Shown here in pieces: positions 45,205 through 53,482 of a stretch of 64,000 nt of DNA; position 1 is the first letter of the stretch; every line of letters starts with the position of its first letter. The position numbers were made by a program, and so were the translations under genes. This stretch comes from Gp13-AA77 sp035949375 (GTDB lineage Bacteria > Acidobacteriota > Terriglobia > UBA7540), in the NCBI GenBank assembly GCA_035949375.1, contig DASZIG010000085.1, positions 60,135-124,134 of the forward strand, written 5' to 3'. The notes beneath the pieces were generated by a model. It saw nothing but the letters and a program-made list of their open reading frames with translations. It did not search any database and was not told the origin of the DNA.

Positions 45205-45276
45205 ATGATCCTGTGGGTGATCGACGCGAGCGTGGCGGCGAAATGGCTCTTCCCGCCCGCCGAGCCTGCACCATGA
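45205..45276 (+). pseudogene. Truncated VapC-type PIN-domain toxin remnant
   Basis: ATG 45205 encodes MILWVIDASVAAKWLFP then PAEPAP and a stop at 45274-45276. The opening matches the start of VapC toxins, including the first catalytic Asp in VIDASVAAKW. Normal proteins have about 130 residues. After the stop no frame continues PIN homology, so most of the gene is gone. Only the 5' end survives, 88 bases after the antitoxin remnant. Confidence 0.65.
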
Positions 45277-45660
45277 GCCGCGGGTTCGGCCCCCTTTCGG
45301 CAACTGCCATTCGATTTGAGTTATTACACCTGCCAACAGTCGTCGGGCCCCCCTCCCAGAGAAACCAGCCCAAGAGTTTGCACGCTCCCGGGTGCGTGCA
45401 GCCGCTTTGAGCGGCAAGACCCGTAAGATATGGTCAGAGTGCCAGTTCGCACGGTTTTTGAAAAGCGCGCATACACTTGACCCCGCCGGTTTACTCGGAA
45501 GGTAATTCCATCTATTAAAATGGCACCTGTTACCCAGAAATGCCTTGACAGGACCGCTACGGGCTGGTAATGTCAGTTCGCAATCGTGTGGCTGCTTCCG
45601 GGTTGGATAACGGCGGCGGGCCGAGCGGGCGATGGGCAGCGGGCTACGAGGGAGTTTAAG
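45277..45660. other. Intergenic region before the PEP-CTERM gene
   Basis: 384 bases, non-coding, between the toxin remnant and the PEP-CTERM protein. A sigma70-like promoter at 45545-45573 is listed separately. GAGGGAG before ATG 45661 is the ribosome-binding site. Confidence 0.5.
45545..45573 (+). promoter_or_regulatory. Likely sigma70 promoter of the PEP-CTERM gene
   Basis: TTGACA (45545-45550), exactly 17 bases, then TAATGT (45568-45573). The -35 is consensus and the -10 keeps the key T-A-...-T positions. The leader to ATG 45661 is about 80 bases. Confidence 0.55.
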
Positions 45661-46371
45661 ATGCGGAGAGTGTTACTGAGTTTGGCCGCCGCGGCGGTGC
45701 TGCTTGGTTTGGGAGCCTCCGGCGCAAAAGCGGACAATATCGTTTTCAATCCTCATCGTTTGACTTTCACGTACAATACCTTCCAACCGTGGCGCGCCCT
45801 GGGCGAGAACAACACCGACGTCGCCAACGGTACGACGGTGACTTCGGTCGGTGGCGTGGTCAGCACCACCATCACCTTCCGGCGCGGCGGTCCGGGCCAG
45901 TCCTTGCAGGAGGGTAGCACCTGGGATGGCAATTTCTCGGCGGGCCAGACCGTGCTGGCTTCCCTCAACACAGCCGGCCAGAGCCAAGGTGCCATCACGC
46001 TTGATTTCTCCCAGGGAGTCGCCGGGGTCGGCCTTCAGATCCAATCCCTCACCTCCGGAATTTTCCACGCCGAGATCGAAGGCTTCGACGGCTCGACACC
46101 GCTTGGAACTTTCTTTGCGCAGGGCGACAGCACGAACGCGAACAACAACAGCGCGATCTTCCTGGGCTTTCAGGATCTGACTGCGCCGGACATCACCTCG
46201 ATCACGGTTCTGACGTTCGGTTGCGCGGGCGGCTGCGACGGCTTCGCGATTAACCGGCTGCTGTTTGAGACCCAGACCACCACCACCACTCCGGAGCCCG
46301 CCAGCCTGGCGTTGCTTGGCTCGGGCTTGTTGGCGTTGGGCTTGTTGCGCCGCAAGTTGCGCCAGAGCTGA
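45661..46371 (+). CDS. Secreted PEP-CTERM protein
   Basis: A 236-residue protein from ATG 45661 behind GAGGGAG. Signal peptide (VLLSLAAAAVLLGLGASGAKA). The mature part is beta-rich and Asn/Ser/Thr-rich (VFNPHRLTFTYNTFQPW, VTSVGGVVSTTITFRRGG, GAITLDFSQGVAGVGLQIQS) with FGCAGGCDGFAINRL near the end. The C-terminus carries a textbook PEP-CTERM sorting signal: PEPASLALLGSGLLALGLL followed by RRK. Such tails are cut and processed by exosortases, usually with exopolysaccharide secretion. No exosortase is present in the window. A good promoter and a strong terminator bracket the gene, making it monocistronic. Confidence 0.9.
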   Translation: MRRVLLSLAAAAVLLGLGASGAKADNIVFNPHRLTFTYNTFQPWRALGENNTDVANGTTVTSVGGVVSTTITFRRGGPGQSLQEGSTWDGNFSAGQTVLASLNTAGQSQGAITLDFSQGVAGVGLQIQSLTSGIFHAEIEGFDGSTPLGTFFAQGDSTNANNNSAIFLGFQDLTAPDITSITVLTFGCAGGCDGFAINRLLFETQTTTTTPEPASLALLGSGLLALGLLRRKLRQS

Positions 46372-46399
46372 ATCCGGCTCAGATGATTCGTTCGATCTC

Positions 46400-46433
46400 G
46401 CGGGAACCTGCAATGGTTCCCGCTTTGCTTTTT
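46400..46433 (+). terminator. Strong intrinsic terminator after the PEP-CTERM gene
   Basis: GCGGGAACC (46400-46408) and GGTTCCCGC (46415-46423) form a perfect 9-bp stem with a TGCAAT loop, followed by TTTGCTTTTT. It is the best terminator in the window. Confidence 0.85.
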
Positions 46434-46499
46434 GGGGCGCTGTGTGCGGCCTCGGACTCTTGAGACCCGGCTGACGGCGGGTAACGGAAAGCTTGGGAT

Positions 46500-47114
46500 G
46501 TGCACGGCAGTATGGCAACAGGTACGATCGGTCCGGACATAAGCGGACAGCAGCCGCCACCCTTGCGCGAGCGCGAATTGGTCCTGGCCGCGCAACGCGC
46601 TGAGCCGGCCGCGCTCCGCGAGATCTACATCGCCTACCACCGACGCGCCTACAATCTGGTGCTCTATTCGCTCGGCGACCCCGCGCTGGCGCAGGACGTG
46701 CTGCAAGTCGTGTTCCTCAAGGTCTTCCGGGGCCTTGCGAGCTTCCGCTTCCAGTCCAGCCTGGCGACGTGGATTTACCGGATCGCCCACAACGAGTGCC
46801 GCGAACATCACCGGCGGCTTAAGCCCCCGATCGTCCCCCTGGAGGCAGTCCTCGGGAGCGCGGACGAGGTCGATCACAAACCCAGCTCACACGATCTGCA
46901 CGCGCGCCGCGAGCGCGATCTCATCATCCAACGGGCGGTGATGGAGCTGCCCGTCAAGATGCGCGAGGCGGTCGTCTTGAAATACGTCGAAGGACTCTCC
47001 TACGATGACATGGCCCGAGTGCTCGGATGCGCGCCCGGCACCGTGGCGTCGAGGCTGAATCGGGCGCTGGCGGAACTCGAGGAGCGCCTGCGTCCTTTCA
47101 AACGGCTTCTCTAA
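46500..47114 (+). CDS. ECF-type RNA polymerase sigma factor
   Basis: A 204-residue protein from GTG 46500; ATG 46512 is an alternative four codons later. Region 2 includes LVLAAQRAEPAALREIYIAY, NLVLYSLGDPALAQDVLQVV and SLATWIYRIAHNECREHHR. Region 4 includes LPVKMREAVVLKYVEGLSYD and CAPGTVASRLNRALAELEER. It is a typical extracytoplasmic-function sigma factor. The anti-sigma gene starts 12 bases after the stop, making a sigma/anti-sigma operon, with the TonB-dependent receptor gene further on. Such factors often control envelope functions. Confidence 0.9.
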   Translation: MHGSMATGTIGPDISGQQPPPLRERELVLAAQRAEPAALREIYIAYHRRAYNLVLYSLGDPALAQDVLQVVFLKVFRGLASFRFQSSLATWIYRIAHNECREHHRRLKPPIVPLEAVLGSADEVDHKPSSHDLHARRERDLIIQRAVMELPVKMREAVVLKYVEGLSYDDMARVLGCAPGTVASRLNRALAELEERLRPFKRLL

Positions 47115-47125
47115 GAGGTGTGAAG

Positions 47126-47851
47126 ATGACTTGCTGGCGATTCGATCTGCGGAGGAAGATGATTCCCTATCTGGAATGCTGGCTCCCGGCGTCCGAATCC
47201 GCCCGACTGGAGCAGCATTTGGTGGACTGCGACTCCTGCCGGTCCCTGCTAGTCAGGCTCCGGGCCGGACACCAGATGGCGCAGCGCCTGGCTGCTCTGC
47301 CGATCGAGGGCGGCAGTGCTTCAGACTTCGAATTCGGACTGGCGGCGCTCGAGGCCGGCGTTTCCGCAGCCGGAACCCGCCCATCCGTGTGGCGCGACCG
47401 GCTGGAGCGCCTGGCGACGCCGCGCATGGTCACCGCTCTTTCCGTGCTGGTGCTGTTGCAGCTGGGCTTGCTGGTCGTCTCCAATCGCGGCGTATTGCTC
47501 GGAGAGCGGAGCCGCGTCTCGGTGACGAGGGATGCCGTCAACTTCAGGGAGTTCCGCCGGCTCAGCATCTCAGAACTCAAGTCGAACACCCAACCTCACG
47601 TTTCAACCGAAGGCTACGTGGAGGATGTCCATACCGATGAGGAGGAAGGAACCGTGGCTTTCAAGCTCGTGGAGAGCCCACAGAACGCAGAGTCCTTTGT
47701 GGTATGCGAGATCATGAGCCCGATTCAAATCGCGCCCCCACGAGCAGGCACCCGCATCCGCGTTTACGGTGTGGCCCGGTACGACGCCCAGAACGATCGC
47801 AACTGGAACGAAGTCAACCCGGTGCTCAGCATCGTCCCGTTGAACCCTTGA
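47126..47851 (+). CDS. Membrane anti-sigma factor with zinc-finger N-terminus and beta-rich periplasmic domain
   Basis: A 241-residue protein from ATG 47126. The N-terminal ZAS-like zinc finger has His31, Cys35 and Cys38 (LEQHLVDCDSC, H-x3-C-x2-C) with Cys3 or Cys18 nearby as possible fourth ligands. A single membrane helix lies at residues 101-118 (MVTALSVLVLLQLGLLVV). The periplasmic part (FREFRRLSISELKSNTQ, VSTEGYVEDVHTDEEEGTVA, RAGTRIRVYGVARYD) looks like an OB-fold-type beta domain, which would be the sensor or ligand-binding part. It follows the sigma gene by 12 bases. Such proteins hold the sigma factor at the membrane until a signal triggers release. Confidence 0.85.
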   Translation: MTCWRFDLRRKMIPYLECWLPASESARLEQHLVDCDSCRSLLVRLRAGHQMAQRLAALPIEGGSASDFEFGLAALEAGVSAAGTRPSVWRDRLERLATPRMVTALSVLVLLQLGLLVVSNRGVLLGERSRVSVTRDAVNFREFRRLSISELKSNTQPHVSTEGYVEDVHTDEEEGTVAFKLVESPQNAESFVVCEIMSPIQIAPPRAGTRIRVYGVARYDAQNDRNWNEVNPVLSIVPLNP

Positions 47852-48044
47852 ACCGGCGCGGGCGCAGTCTCGCCCCCCTTAAATCGTGGAAGAAAACCCG
47901 CCAAGCTCCCGTCTAACCTAATCAAGCCTGTGCTCTCAAGTCCTACGGCACGGAAACCGTGCCCGAGACCGGCAGATCCGCTCGCAGGCTTGCGCCGGCG
48001 AAGCAACGGCTCGGATTCCACACCAGCCGGGGGGGAACCACCGA

Positions 48045-51000
48045 ATGCGCGGCAAGAGACTACACGCCCGGCCCGAGCGGAATGCAGCTTATCTTATGCT
48101 GGCCGTGCTTCTGCTTCCGGCTGGCATGCGCGCCCAGAACCCCGGCGGAACGCTCGAAGGCGTGGTTCAGGATGCAAGCGGAGGGCGGGTACCGAAGGCC
48201 CGGATCGCGATCCGGGCGGCGCAGGCGCCGACGGCTCGCGAAATCACTACGGACACGCGTGGAGAGTTTCGCCTCGACAACCTGCCGCCGGGCTCCTATC
48301 GCGTGATCGTGGACGCAACGGGCTTTGCGGAGGCCAGTTCCGACGTCAACGTGCAGGTCAGCACGGTGCAGGACATCACTGTGGCATTGCAGCCGGCCGC
48401 GGTGCGGCAATCCGTCAACGTGCAAGGCGCGGCCTCGTCGATTACCACGCAGCCGATGGATACCACCACGGCCATCCACGGCGGGGTAGTCACAGCCCAG
48501 GACCTCGAAACCATTCCGCTCGCGAACCGCAGTTTTGCCAATATCTCTTATCTGGTTCCGGGCACCGAGCCCGTGGAGCCCTCGGACCCCACTAAAGCGC
48601 GCATCACGGCGGTCTCTTTCGGAGGCAGTTCCGGACTGAACGACCAGCTTTCCGTGGACGGGGGTGACAACTCGGATGACTATATCGGCGGCTTTCTGCA
48701 GAATTTCTCGCCCGACGCCATCCAGGAATTCGCGGTGCGTACGGCCCAGGAGGATGCCGACACCGGTCGCATGACCGCCGGTTCAGTCGTGATCACCACC
48801 AAACGCGGTACCGACCAGTTGCACGGCGATCTGGCGTTCTATGAGCGGGCGGCCGCCTTGAACGCGCGCTTTCCGATCGACAACCCGCCGCCCGATCCCA
48901 AGCAGCCGTTCTCGAGGCAGAATTACATCGGAACGCTGGGCGGGCCTCTGGTGAAAGACAAGCTCTGGTTCTTCTCCTCTCTCGAAGTGGTTCACGAGGA
49001 TGCCAGCATTGCCTACAGCCCCGCAAGCCTGAACCAATTCGACGCGCTCGCGTCACTCGCTTCCCAGGGCCTTATCCCGGGAGCGACGTCGATCGCGGTT
49101 CCGGACAATGTCCGGGTCCCGTTTCGGGACTACCTGGGATCGCAGCGCCTCGACTGGTCGCAGTCTGAGCGGTCGCAGTGGTTTCTGCGGGGTTCGGTGG
49201 ACAACTACACCACCAACAACGATCTGGTGCAACAGGGGACGTTGCCCTCGACGGGCGCCACCTCAGGCTCGAATTACAACAACCTGGTCTTGAATAACCA
49301 ATATACGTTCAGCCCAACCTGGCTCGGATCTTTCACCTTTGACGCGAGCGGCCTGCACCGCACTGAGACCCGCAACGCGGACCTGGGTTTCGCGTTGGCC
49401 TTCCCCTTCAGTTCCACCTCGAGCAGCGTGTCCGGCTTCGAAACCTTTGGCGACAATCAGTTTGTGACGCCCATTACGGCGTTCCCGGTGCTCCGTAATC
49501 AGGAGAAGTATCAGTTTCGGTACGACGTGAGCCACGATACCGGCGGCAACGCGCCGCGGTTCGGAATCGATTTCATCCATGAACCCGTGCTGAGCGGAGC
49601 GCTTACCGACACGGCTCAGAAACTGACGGTCTTTACGCTTGACCCAACGGATTACCTTGCCGATCCGCAACAGTTCTCGGCAGATCTGAATTGCACCGCG
49701 GCAGCCACGCCGGGGACGACCTGCGTGAACACGCCCGCGGGAAACGGCAGCTTTTCGCAGGACGTGCAGCGCCTGGGCTTGTACGCAGAGAATTCGTGGC
49801 GTGAAACGCCGCACCTGACCATCAACTACGGCCTGCGGTACGACACCACGTTTGGATTGTTTACGGCGTCAGGGCGTTCGCAGATGGAGAATCCAGCTTT
49901 CCCCACGCTCCGCGCCCTGCAAATACCCCTCATCAGCGGCGCCCCGCATGATTACCGGCACGCCTTCGCCCCGCGCTTGGGCATTGCGTATTCGCCGGGC
50001 AATAGCTTCAGCACCGTGATCCGTGCCGGCTTCGGCATGTTCTACAACGACCTGGCGCAGAACGGGTGGGTGACGGCGCTGCAGGCGGTCAACCAGGCGC
50101 CCGGATCATGCTTGAGTCCGGGCGATCCAGGGTGCATTCCCGGGGCGGCGTCCGGGGGCGCCGGCTCCATCATCGATCCGGGCTACAAGACGCCATACGC
50201 GATTCACACCACGGGCGGGATCGAGCACGCGTTCAGCCCGAACTGGATTCTCAGCGCAGACTACACGCACGAGCAGGGTGTTCATTCCTTCGCGCGCTAC
50301 CAGTATGAGGCCGGCTATACCCTGTTTTCCCCGCTCTACGCCTCTTCCGATCAGGCCGCCCAGATGGCCAACGTTCCCAATATGACCGTCTACCGCGCCG
50401 ACAACCGCTCGCGGTACGACGGGCTCTCGCTCCATGTGCAAGGGAACGTCACGAAACGCGCCAACCTGATCGTCAACTACACATTGTCGAAGGCAAAGAC
50501 GTGGGGCTGCGTGCTCGGCGAGTTGTTCGACTATGTGGACGGAGTCTGCAATCCGCTGCACGCCTTCGGGCCCGGCGATTTCGGGCCCTCGGGTGAGGAC
50601 GTCACCGACCGGCTGGTAATCGCGGGAGTCTTCCACGTGCCGGAGGGAGTTGAACTGTCTCTGCTCGGTCAGGCCGAAAGCGCCCGGCCGATTACTCTGA
50701 CTACGCCGGTCGACGTGAACGGACTCGGAGATTCCTTGGACGATCGCGCCGTGACCGACGGCGTTCAGACTACGCTCGATGAGTTCCGCTGCACGCCCTA
50801 CATCCAGTTCGATATGCGCGTCGCGCGTCCTGTGCGGATCAATGAACGCTGGTCCGTGATGCCTTTCGTCGAATTCTTTAATCTCTTCAATCGCAGCAAC
50901 CCGGGCGCCAACTACGTTACGGACATTGCGGCCCTGCCCACACCTGTCAACAACCTCTACAACGCGACGGCCTTCTGCCTGAACGCTGCCTGCACGGAGA

Positions 51001-51125
51001 GCACACCGATCACGAATCCGAAGCAACTGCTGGTTCCTTCAGGAGCCCTGGGAGATTTCTTCGGGCCGGGAACGACGGTGGGAATTCCCTTCGCGGCTCA
51101 AATCGGCATTCGGGCGGACTTCTGA
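48045..51125 (+). CDS. Oar-like TonB-dependent outer-membrane receptor
   Basis: A 1026-residue protein. The ATG at 48045 follows a GGGGGGA stretch. Signal peptide (AYLMLAVLLLPAGMRAQ), then a carboxypeptidase-regulatory-like beta domain at about residues 32-115 (GTLEGVVQDASGGRVPKARI, TDTRGEFRLDNLPPGSYRVI). The plug region follows (LANRSFANISYLVPG, SFGGSSGLNDQLSVDGGDNS, AIQEFAVRTAQEDADTGRM, GSVVITTKRGTDQLHG). The barrel contains FSRQNYIGTLGGPLVKDKLW, a family hallmark. The chain ends in GIRADF with a terminal Phe, as in outer-membrane barrels. Acidobacteria have many of these and ligands are unknown, with sugars or peptides most likely. The upstream sigma/anti-sigma pair may regulate it; 193 bases separate them. 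Confidence 0.9.
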   Translation: MRGKRLHARPERNAAYLMLAVLLLPAGMRAQNPGGTLEGVVQDASGGRVPKARIAIRAAQAPTAREITTDTRGEFRLDNLPPGSYRVIVDATGFAEASSDVNVQVSTVQDITVALQPAAVRQSVNVQGAASSITTQPMDTTTAIHGGVVTAQDLETIPLANRSFANISYLVPGTEPVEPSDPTKARITAVSFGGSSGLNDQLSVDGGDNSDDYIGGFLQNFSPDAIQEFAVRTAQEDADTGRMTAGSVVITTKRGTDQLHGDLAFYERAAALNARFPIDNPPPDPKQPFSRQNYIGTLGGPLVKDKLWFFSSLEVVHEDASIAYSPASLNQFDALASLASQGLIPGATSIAVPDNVRVPFRDYLGSQRLDWSQSERSQWFLRGSVDNYTTNNDLVQQGTLPSTGATSGSNYNNLVLNNQYTFSPTWLGSFTFDASGLHRTETRNADLGFALAFPFSSTSSSVSGFETFGDNQFVTPITAFPVLRNQEKYQFRYDVSHDTGGNAPRFGIDFIHEPVLSGALTDTAQKLTVFTLDPTDYLADPQQFSADLNCTAAATPGTTCVNTPAGNGSFSQDVQRLGLYAENSWRETPHLTINYGLRYDTTFGLFTASGRSQMENPAFPTLRALQIPLISGAPHDYRHAFAPRLGIAYSPGNSFSTVIRAGFGMFYNDLAQNGWVTALQAVNQAPGSCLSPGDPGCIPGAASGGAGSIIDPGYKTPYAIHTTGGIEHAFSPNWILSADYTHEQGVHSFARYQYEAGYTLFSPLYASSDQAAQMANVPNMTVYRADNRSRYDGLSLHVQGNVTKRANLIVNYTLSKAKTWGCVLGELFDYVDGVCNPLHAFGPGDFGPSGEDVTDRLVIAGVFHVPEGVELSLLGQAESARPITLTTPVDVNGLGDSLDDRAVTDGVQTTLDEFRCTPYIQFDMRVARPVRINERWSVMPFVEFFNLFNRSNPGANYVTDIAALPTPVNNLYNATAFCLNAACTESTPITNPKQLLVPSGALGDFFGPGTTVGIPFAAQIGIRADF

Positions 51126-51144
51126 TGACTGTCGCCACCGCTCT

Positions 51145-52434
51145 TTACTGGAGCGCCGTGGGATCGGTTCCCTGATCCGCTTCTTCCTGCATGTGCTCCG
51201 CGAGCAAGTTCCAGCTCAGAAAATGCCCTCCGGCCGCGGGCGCGCCGTTTTCGGGATCGTAGTTCTCGTTCATACCGCCGGTCTTCTTGATGTCGTTCAC
51301 AAGCATGCTCACGGTGCGCCCGGCCAACTGGCGCGCCTCGGCCGGATGTCCGTAGTTCGCGAGGCCGTGCATCGCCATGTAATTCGAGATCACCCAGACG
51401 GGTCCGCGCCAGTACCCGGCCCGCGCATTGTAGAGGGGCTCGCCGGGCGCGAGCGTGCGGATGCCGTAGTCACACCAGAATTCTTTGGGATTCAAAACGT
51501 GCTCGCGGATCACGCGCTCCGCCTGTGCGGCGCTCGCGATGCCGGCCCAGAGCGGAACCAGGTTCGTCCAGGTCTTGATGTTGACGAAGCGCCCGGTGCG
51601 CGCGTCGATGTTCAGGAACATGCCGTCGGGCTCCGACCACATCTTCTCGCGCACGCGCTTCCCGAGGTCATCCGCCCTGGCCTTGTACTTCTCCGCGTCG
51701 CTGCCCCGTCCGAGCTTCTCCGCCAGCACCGCCATGGCCCGATACTCGCGGTAGAGGTAGCACTGCAAATCGACGCCCTCGGTCACTTCGGCCGGCGAGT
51801 CCGAAACCGCCGGGTTATTGTCGACGCCGCTCTCCACGCCATCGTACCAGAGGAAGAATCCGTCGGGCGCCCGCCGGGTGTTTTCCCAGAAGCGGAGAGT
51901 CTCCGCGAGCTTCGAGTAGTTGGTTTTATTCGATTTGCCATTCGGCTCGAGCAGCCATTGATAGTCGCCCATGGTTCGCGACGCCCGCACCGCCGCCTGC
52001 GCCAGAAACGGTTTGCACATCTCCGGCAGCGCCCAGAGCGCGTCCGGCGCGATCTCGCGCGGCGTGTAGCCCGGCCAGTTGGCGTACTCGTCCACGAACT
52101 CGAGAAAATCCTCGATCGAGCTCGCCACCGGCTTGCCCACGCCGTCGTAGCTCAGCGCGACCCCCATGAAGTACATGTCCCAGTCGAAGAGCTGGAAATA
52201 CGGTCCGGCCGGGACAAGGTATTCGTGCTTGAGAATGCCCTTCGGCGGCTTCACCACGTTCTCTTTGGCGTGCATCTGGACGAACAGGCGGCTAATCTCG
52301 CTTGTTTGAGCCCCGCCGCTTGTCGATTGGAAGCCCCATAGCCCCTCTGGGCCGAGAGCACCAAGACCCAGGGCAAATGGCAAAAGGCAAATGGCAAATT
52401 TCAAATGCCGCGGCCTGAAGCACCTTCGTTTCAT
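51145..52434 (-). CDS. Secreted MGH1/GH63-like glycoside hydrolase
   Basis: A 429-residue protein from ATG 52434 behind GGAGGC. A signal peptide (FAICLLPFALGLGAL) is followed by an (alpha/alpha)6-barrel hydrolase. Landmarks are YFQLFDWDMYFMGVALSYDG (WDMYF carries the usual Asp), PDGFFLWYDGVESGVDN, TEGVDLQCYLYREYRAMAVL, YWRGPVWVISNYMAMHGLAN and GGMNENYDPENG (Glu region). This is the mannosylglycerate-hydrolase-like/GH63 group, near trehalases. Likely substrates are alpha-linked oligosaccharides, but the exact sugar is unclear. The end of the gene is 20 bases from the convergent TonB receptor gene. The signal-peptide codons lie within a TTTGCC-rich repeat. Confidence 0.82.
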   Translation of the reverse strand: MKRRCFRPRHLKFAICLLPFALGLGALGPEGLWGFQSTSGGAQTSEISRLFVQMHAKENVVKPPKGILKHEYLVPAGPYFQLFDWDMYFMGVALSYDGVGKPVASSIEDFLEFVDEYANWPGYTPREIAPDALWALPEMCKPFLAQAAVRASRTMGDYQWLLEPNGKSNKTNYSKLAETLRFWENTRRAPDGFFLWYDGVESGVDNNPAVSDSPAEVTEGVDLQCYLYREYRAMAVLAEKLGRGSDAEKYKARADDLGKRVREKMWSEPDGMFLNIDARTGRFVNIKTWTNLVPLWAGIASAAQAERVIREHVLNPKEFWCDYGIRTLAPGEPLYNARAGYWRGPVWVISNYMAMHGLANYGHPAEARQLAGRTVSMLVNDIKKTGGMNENYDPENGAPAAGGHFLSWNLLAEHMQEEADQGTDPTALQ

Positions 52435-52509
52435 GTTTGCCTCCGCTTCCGTCTTTCGTGTACCGGGTGTGTTACCAGCAACTACAGTCACAGGCCGCGC
52501 CCCCTTCAC

Positions 52510-52552
52510 ATTTGTCATTGAACTTTGCCATTTGCCATTTGAACTTCCTGTT
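52510..52552. repeat. TTTGCCATTTG-type low-complexity repeat upstream of the hydrolase gene
   Basis: TTTGTCATTGAA, TTTGCCA, TTTGCCA and TTTGAACTT follow each other here. A related run (GGCAAATGGCAAAAGGCAAA) lies at 52373-52404 inside the signal-peptide codons, and short related words lie at 53403-53478 between pyrG and kdsA. Confidence 0.55.
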
Positions 52553-52557
52553 CCGGC

Positions 52558-53394
52558 CTAGGCCTCCGGAAGTTTTCGCACAAATGTCCCCAGATCACGC
52601 AAGGTCTTCGCCAGCGGCTTGAAGCGGCGCAGGAGGAGCGCATTAGGGCCGTCCGAGAGAGCCCGGGCTGGATTCTCGTGGACCTCCATAAAGACGCCGT
52701 CGACGCCCGCGGCGACGCCTGCCCGGGCCAGCGTCCCGATAAACTGCGGCTGGCCGCCGCTGCGCGTTCCCTCGCCGCCCGGAAGTTGCAGCGAGTGGGT
52801 CAGGTCCAGCACGACCGGATAACCGAATCCCTTCATCACCGCGAGGCCCCGCACGTCCACGACGAGATTGTTGTATCCGAAGCTCGACCCGCGCTCGGTG
52901 ACGATGATCTTGTGGTTGCCGGTGCTCGCCACCTTTTCCACCGCGTGACGGATGTCCCAGGGCGAAAGAAACTGGCCTTTCTTGATGTTCACCACGGCGC
53001 CGGAACGCCCCGCGGCCAGCAGAAGGTCGGTTTGACGGGAAAGGAACGCCGGAATTTGGATCGCGTCGCAGACCGCGGCGGCGGGCTCCACGTGCGAAAC
53101 CTCATGCACGTCGGTGAGCACCGGCAATCCGGTCTCCTGCTTGATTCGAGCCAGGATTTCGAGGCCGCGATCCAGTCCGGGACCCCGGTACGAACCGAGC
53201 GAAGTGCGATTCGCCTTGTCGTAAGACGCCTTGAAGATGAGCGGGACACGAAGGTCACGCGCGGTTCTCGCGAGAGAGAGCGCGATCTTCAGAGCGTGAC
53301 CCTCGCTTTCGATCACGCAGGGGCCGACGATGAAAAAGAGGGGAGCGCCCTTGGCGAGATCGAGGCTGGCGAGTTTGATGGGATGGGACGGCAT
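52558..53394 (-). CDS. kdsA: 3-deoxy-8-phosphooctulonate (KDO-8-P) synthase
   Basis: A 278-residue protein from ATG 53394 (MPSHPIKLASL). The family's TIM-barrel motifs are visible: FIVGPCVIESEG, IFKASYDKANRTSLGSYRGP, LPVLTDVHEV, VNIKKGQFLSPWDI, LDLTHSLQLPGG and VFMEVHENPARALSDGPN. It joins phosphoenolpyruvate with arabinose-5-phosphate to make KDO-8-P for LPS inner core. Cys26 in GPCVIES marks the metal-dependent subclass; metal-independent enzymes have Asn there. The usual other ligands (His in LTHSLQ, Glu in MEVHE, Asp in LSDGPN) are present. It lies 88 bases after pyrG in the same direction, a common pairing, and no strong ribosome-binding site is seen. Confidence 0.95.
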   Translation of the reverse strand: MPSHPIKLASLDLAKGAPLFFIVGPCVIESEGHALKIALSLARTARDLRVPLIFKASYDKANRTSLGSYRGPGLDRGLEILARIKQETGLPVLTDVHEVSHVEPAAAVCDAIQIPAFLSRQTDLLLAAGRSGAVVNIKKGQFLSPWDIRHAVEKVASTGNHKIIVTERGSSFGYNNLVVDVRGLAVMKGFGYPVVLDLTHSLQLPGGEGTRSGGQPQFIGTLARAGVAAGVDGVFMEVHENPARALSDGPNALLLRRFKPLAKTLRDLGTFVRKLPEA

Positions 53395-53482
53395 GAGAAG
53401 CAAATCAAAGATCAAAAGGCAAAGCAAAGAAGCTTCTGCATTTCCGCAGCCATTTTCTCTTTGCTTTTGATTTTCTCTTGCT

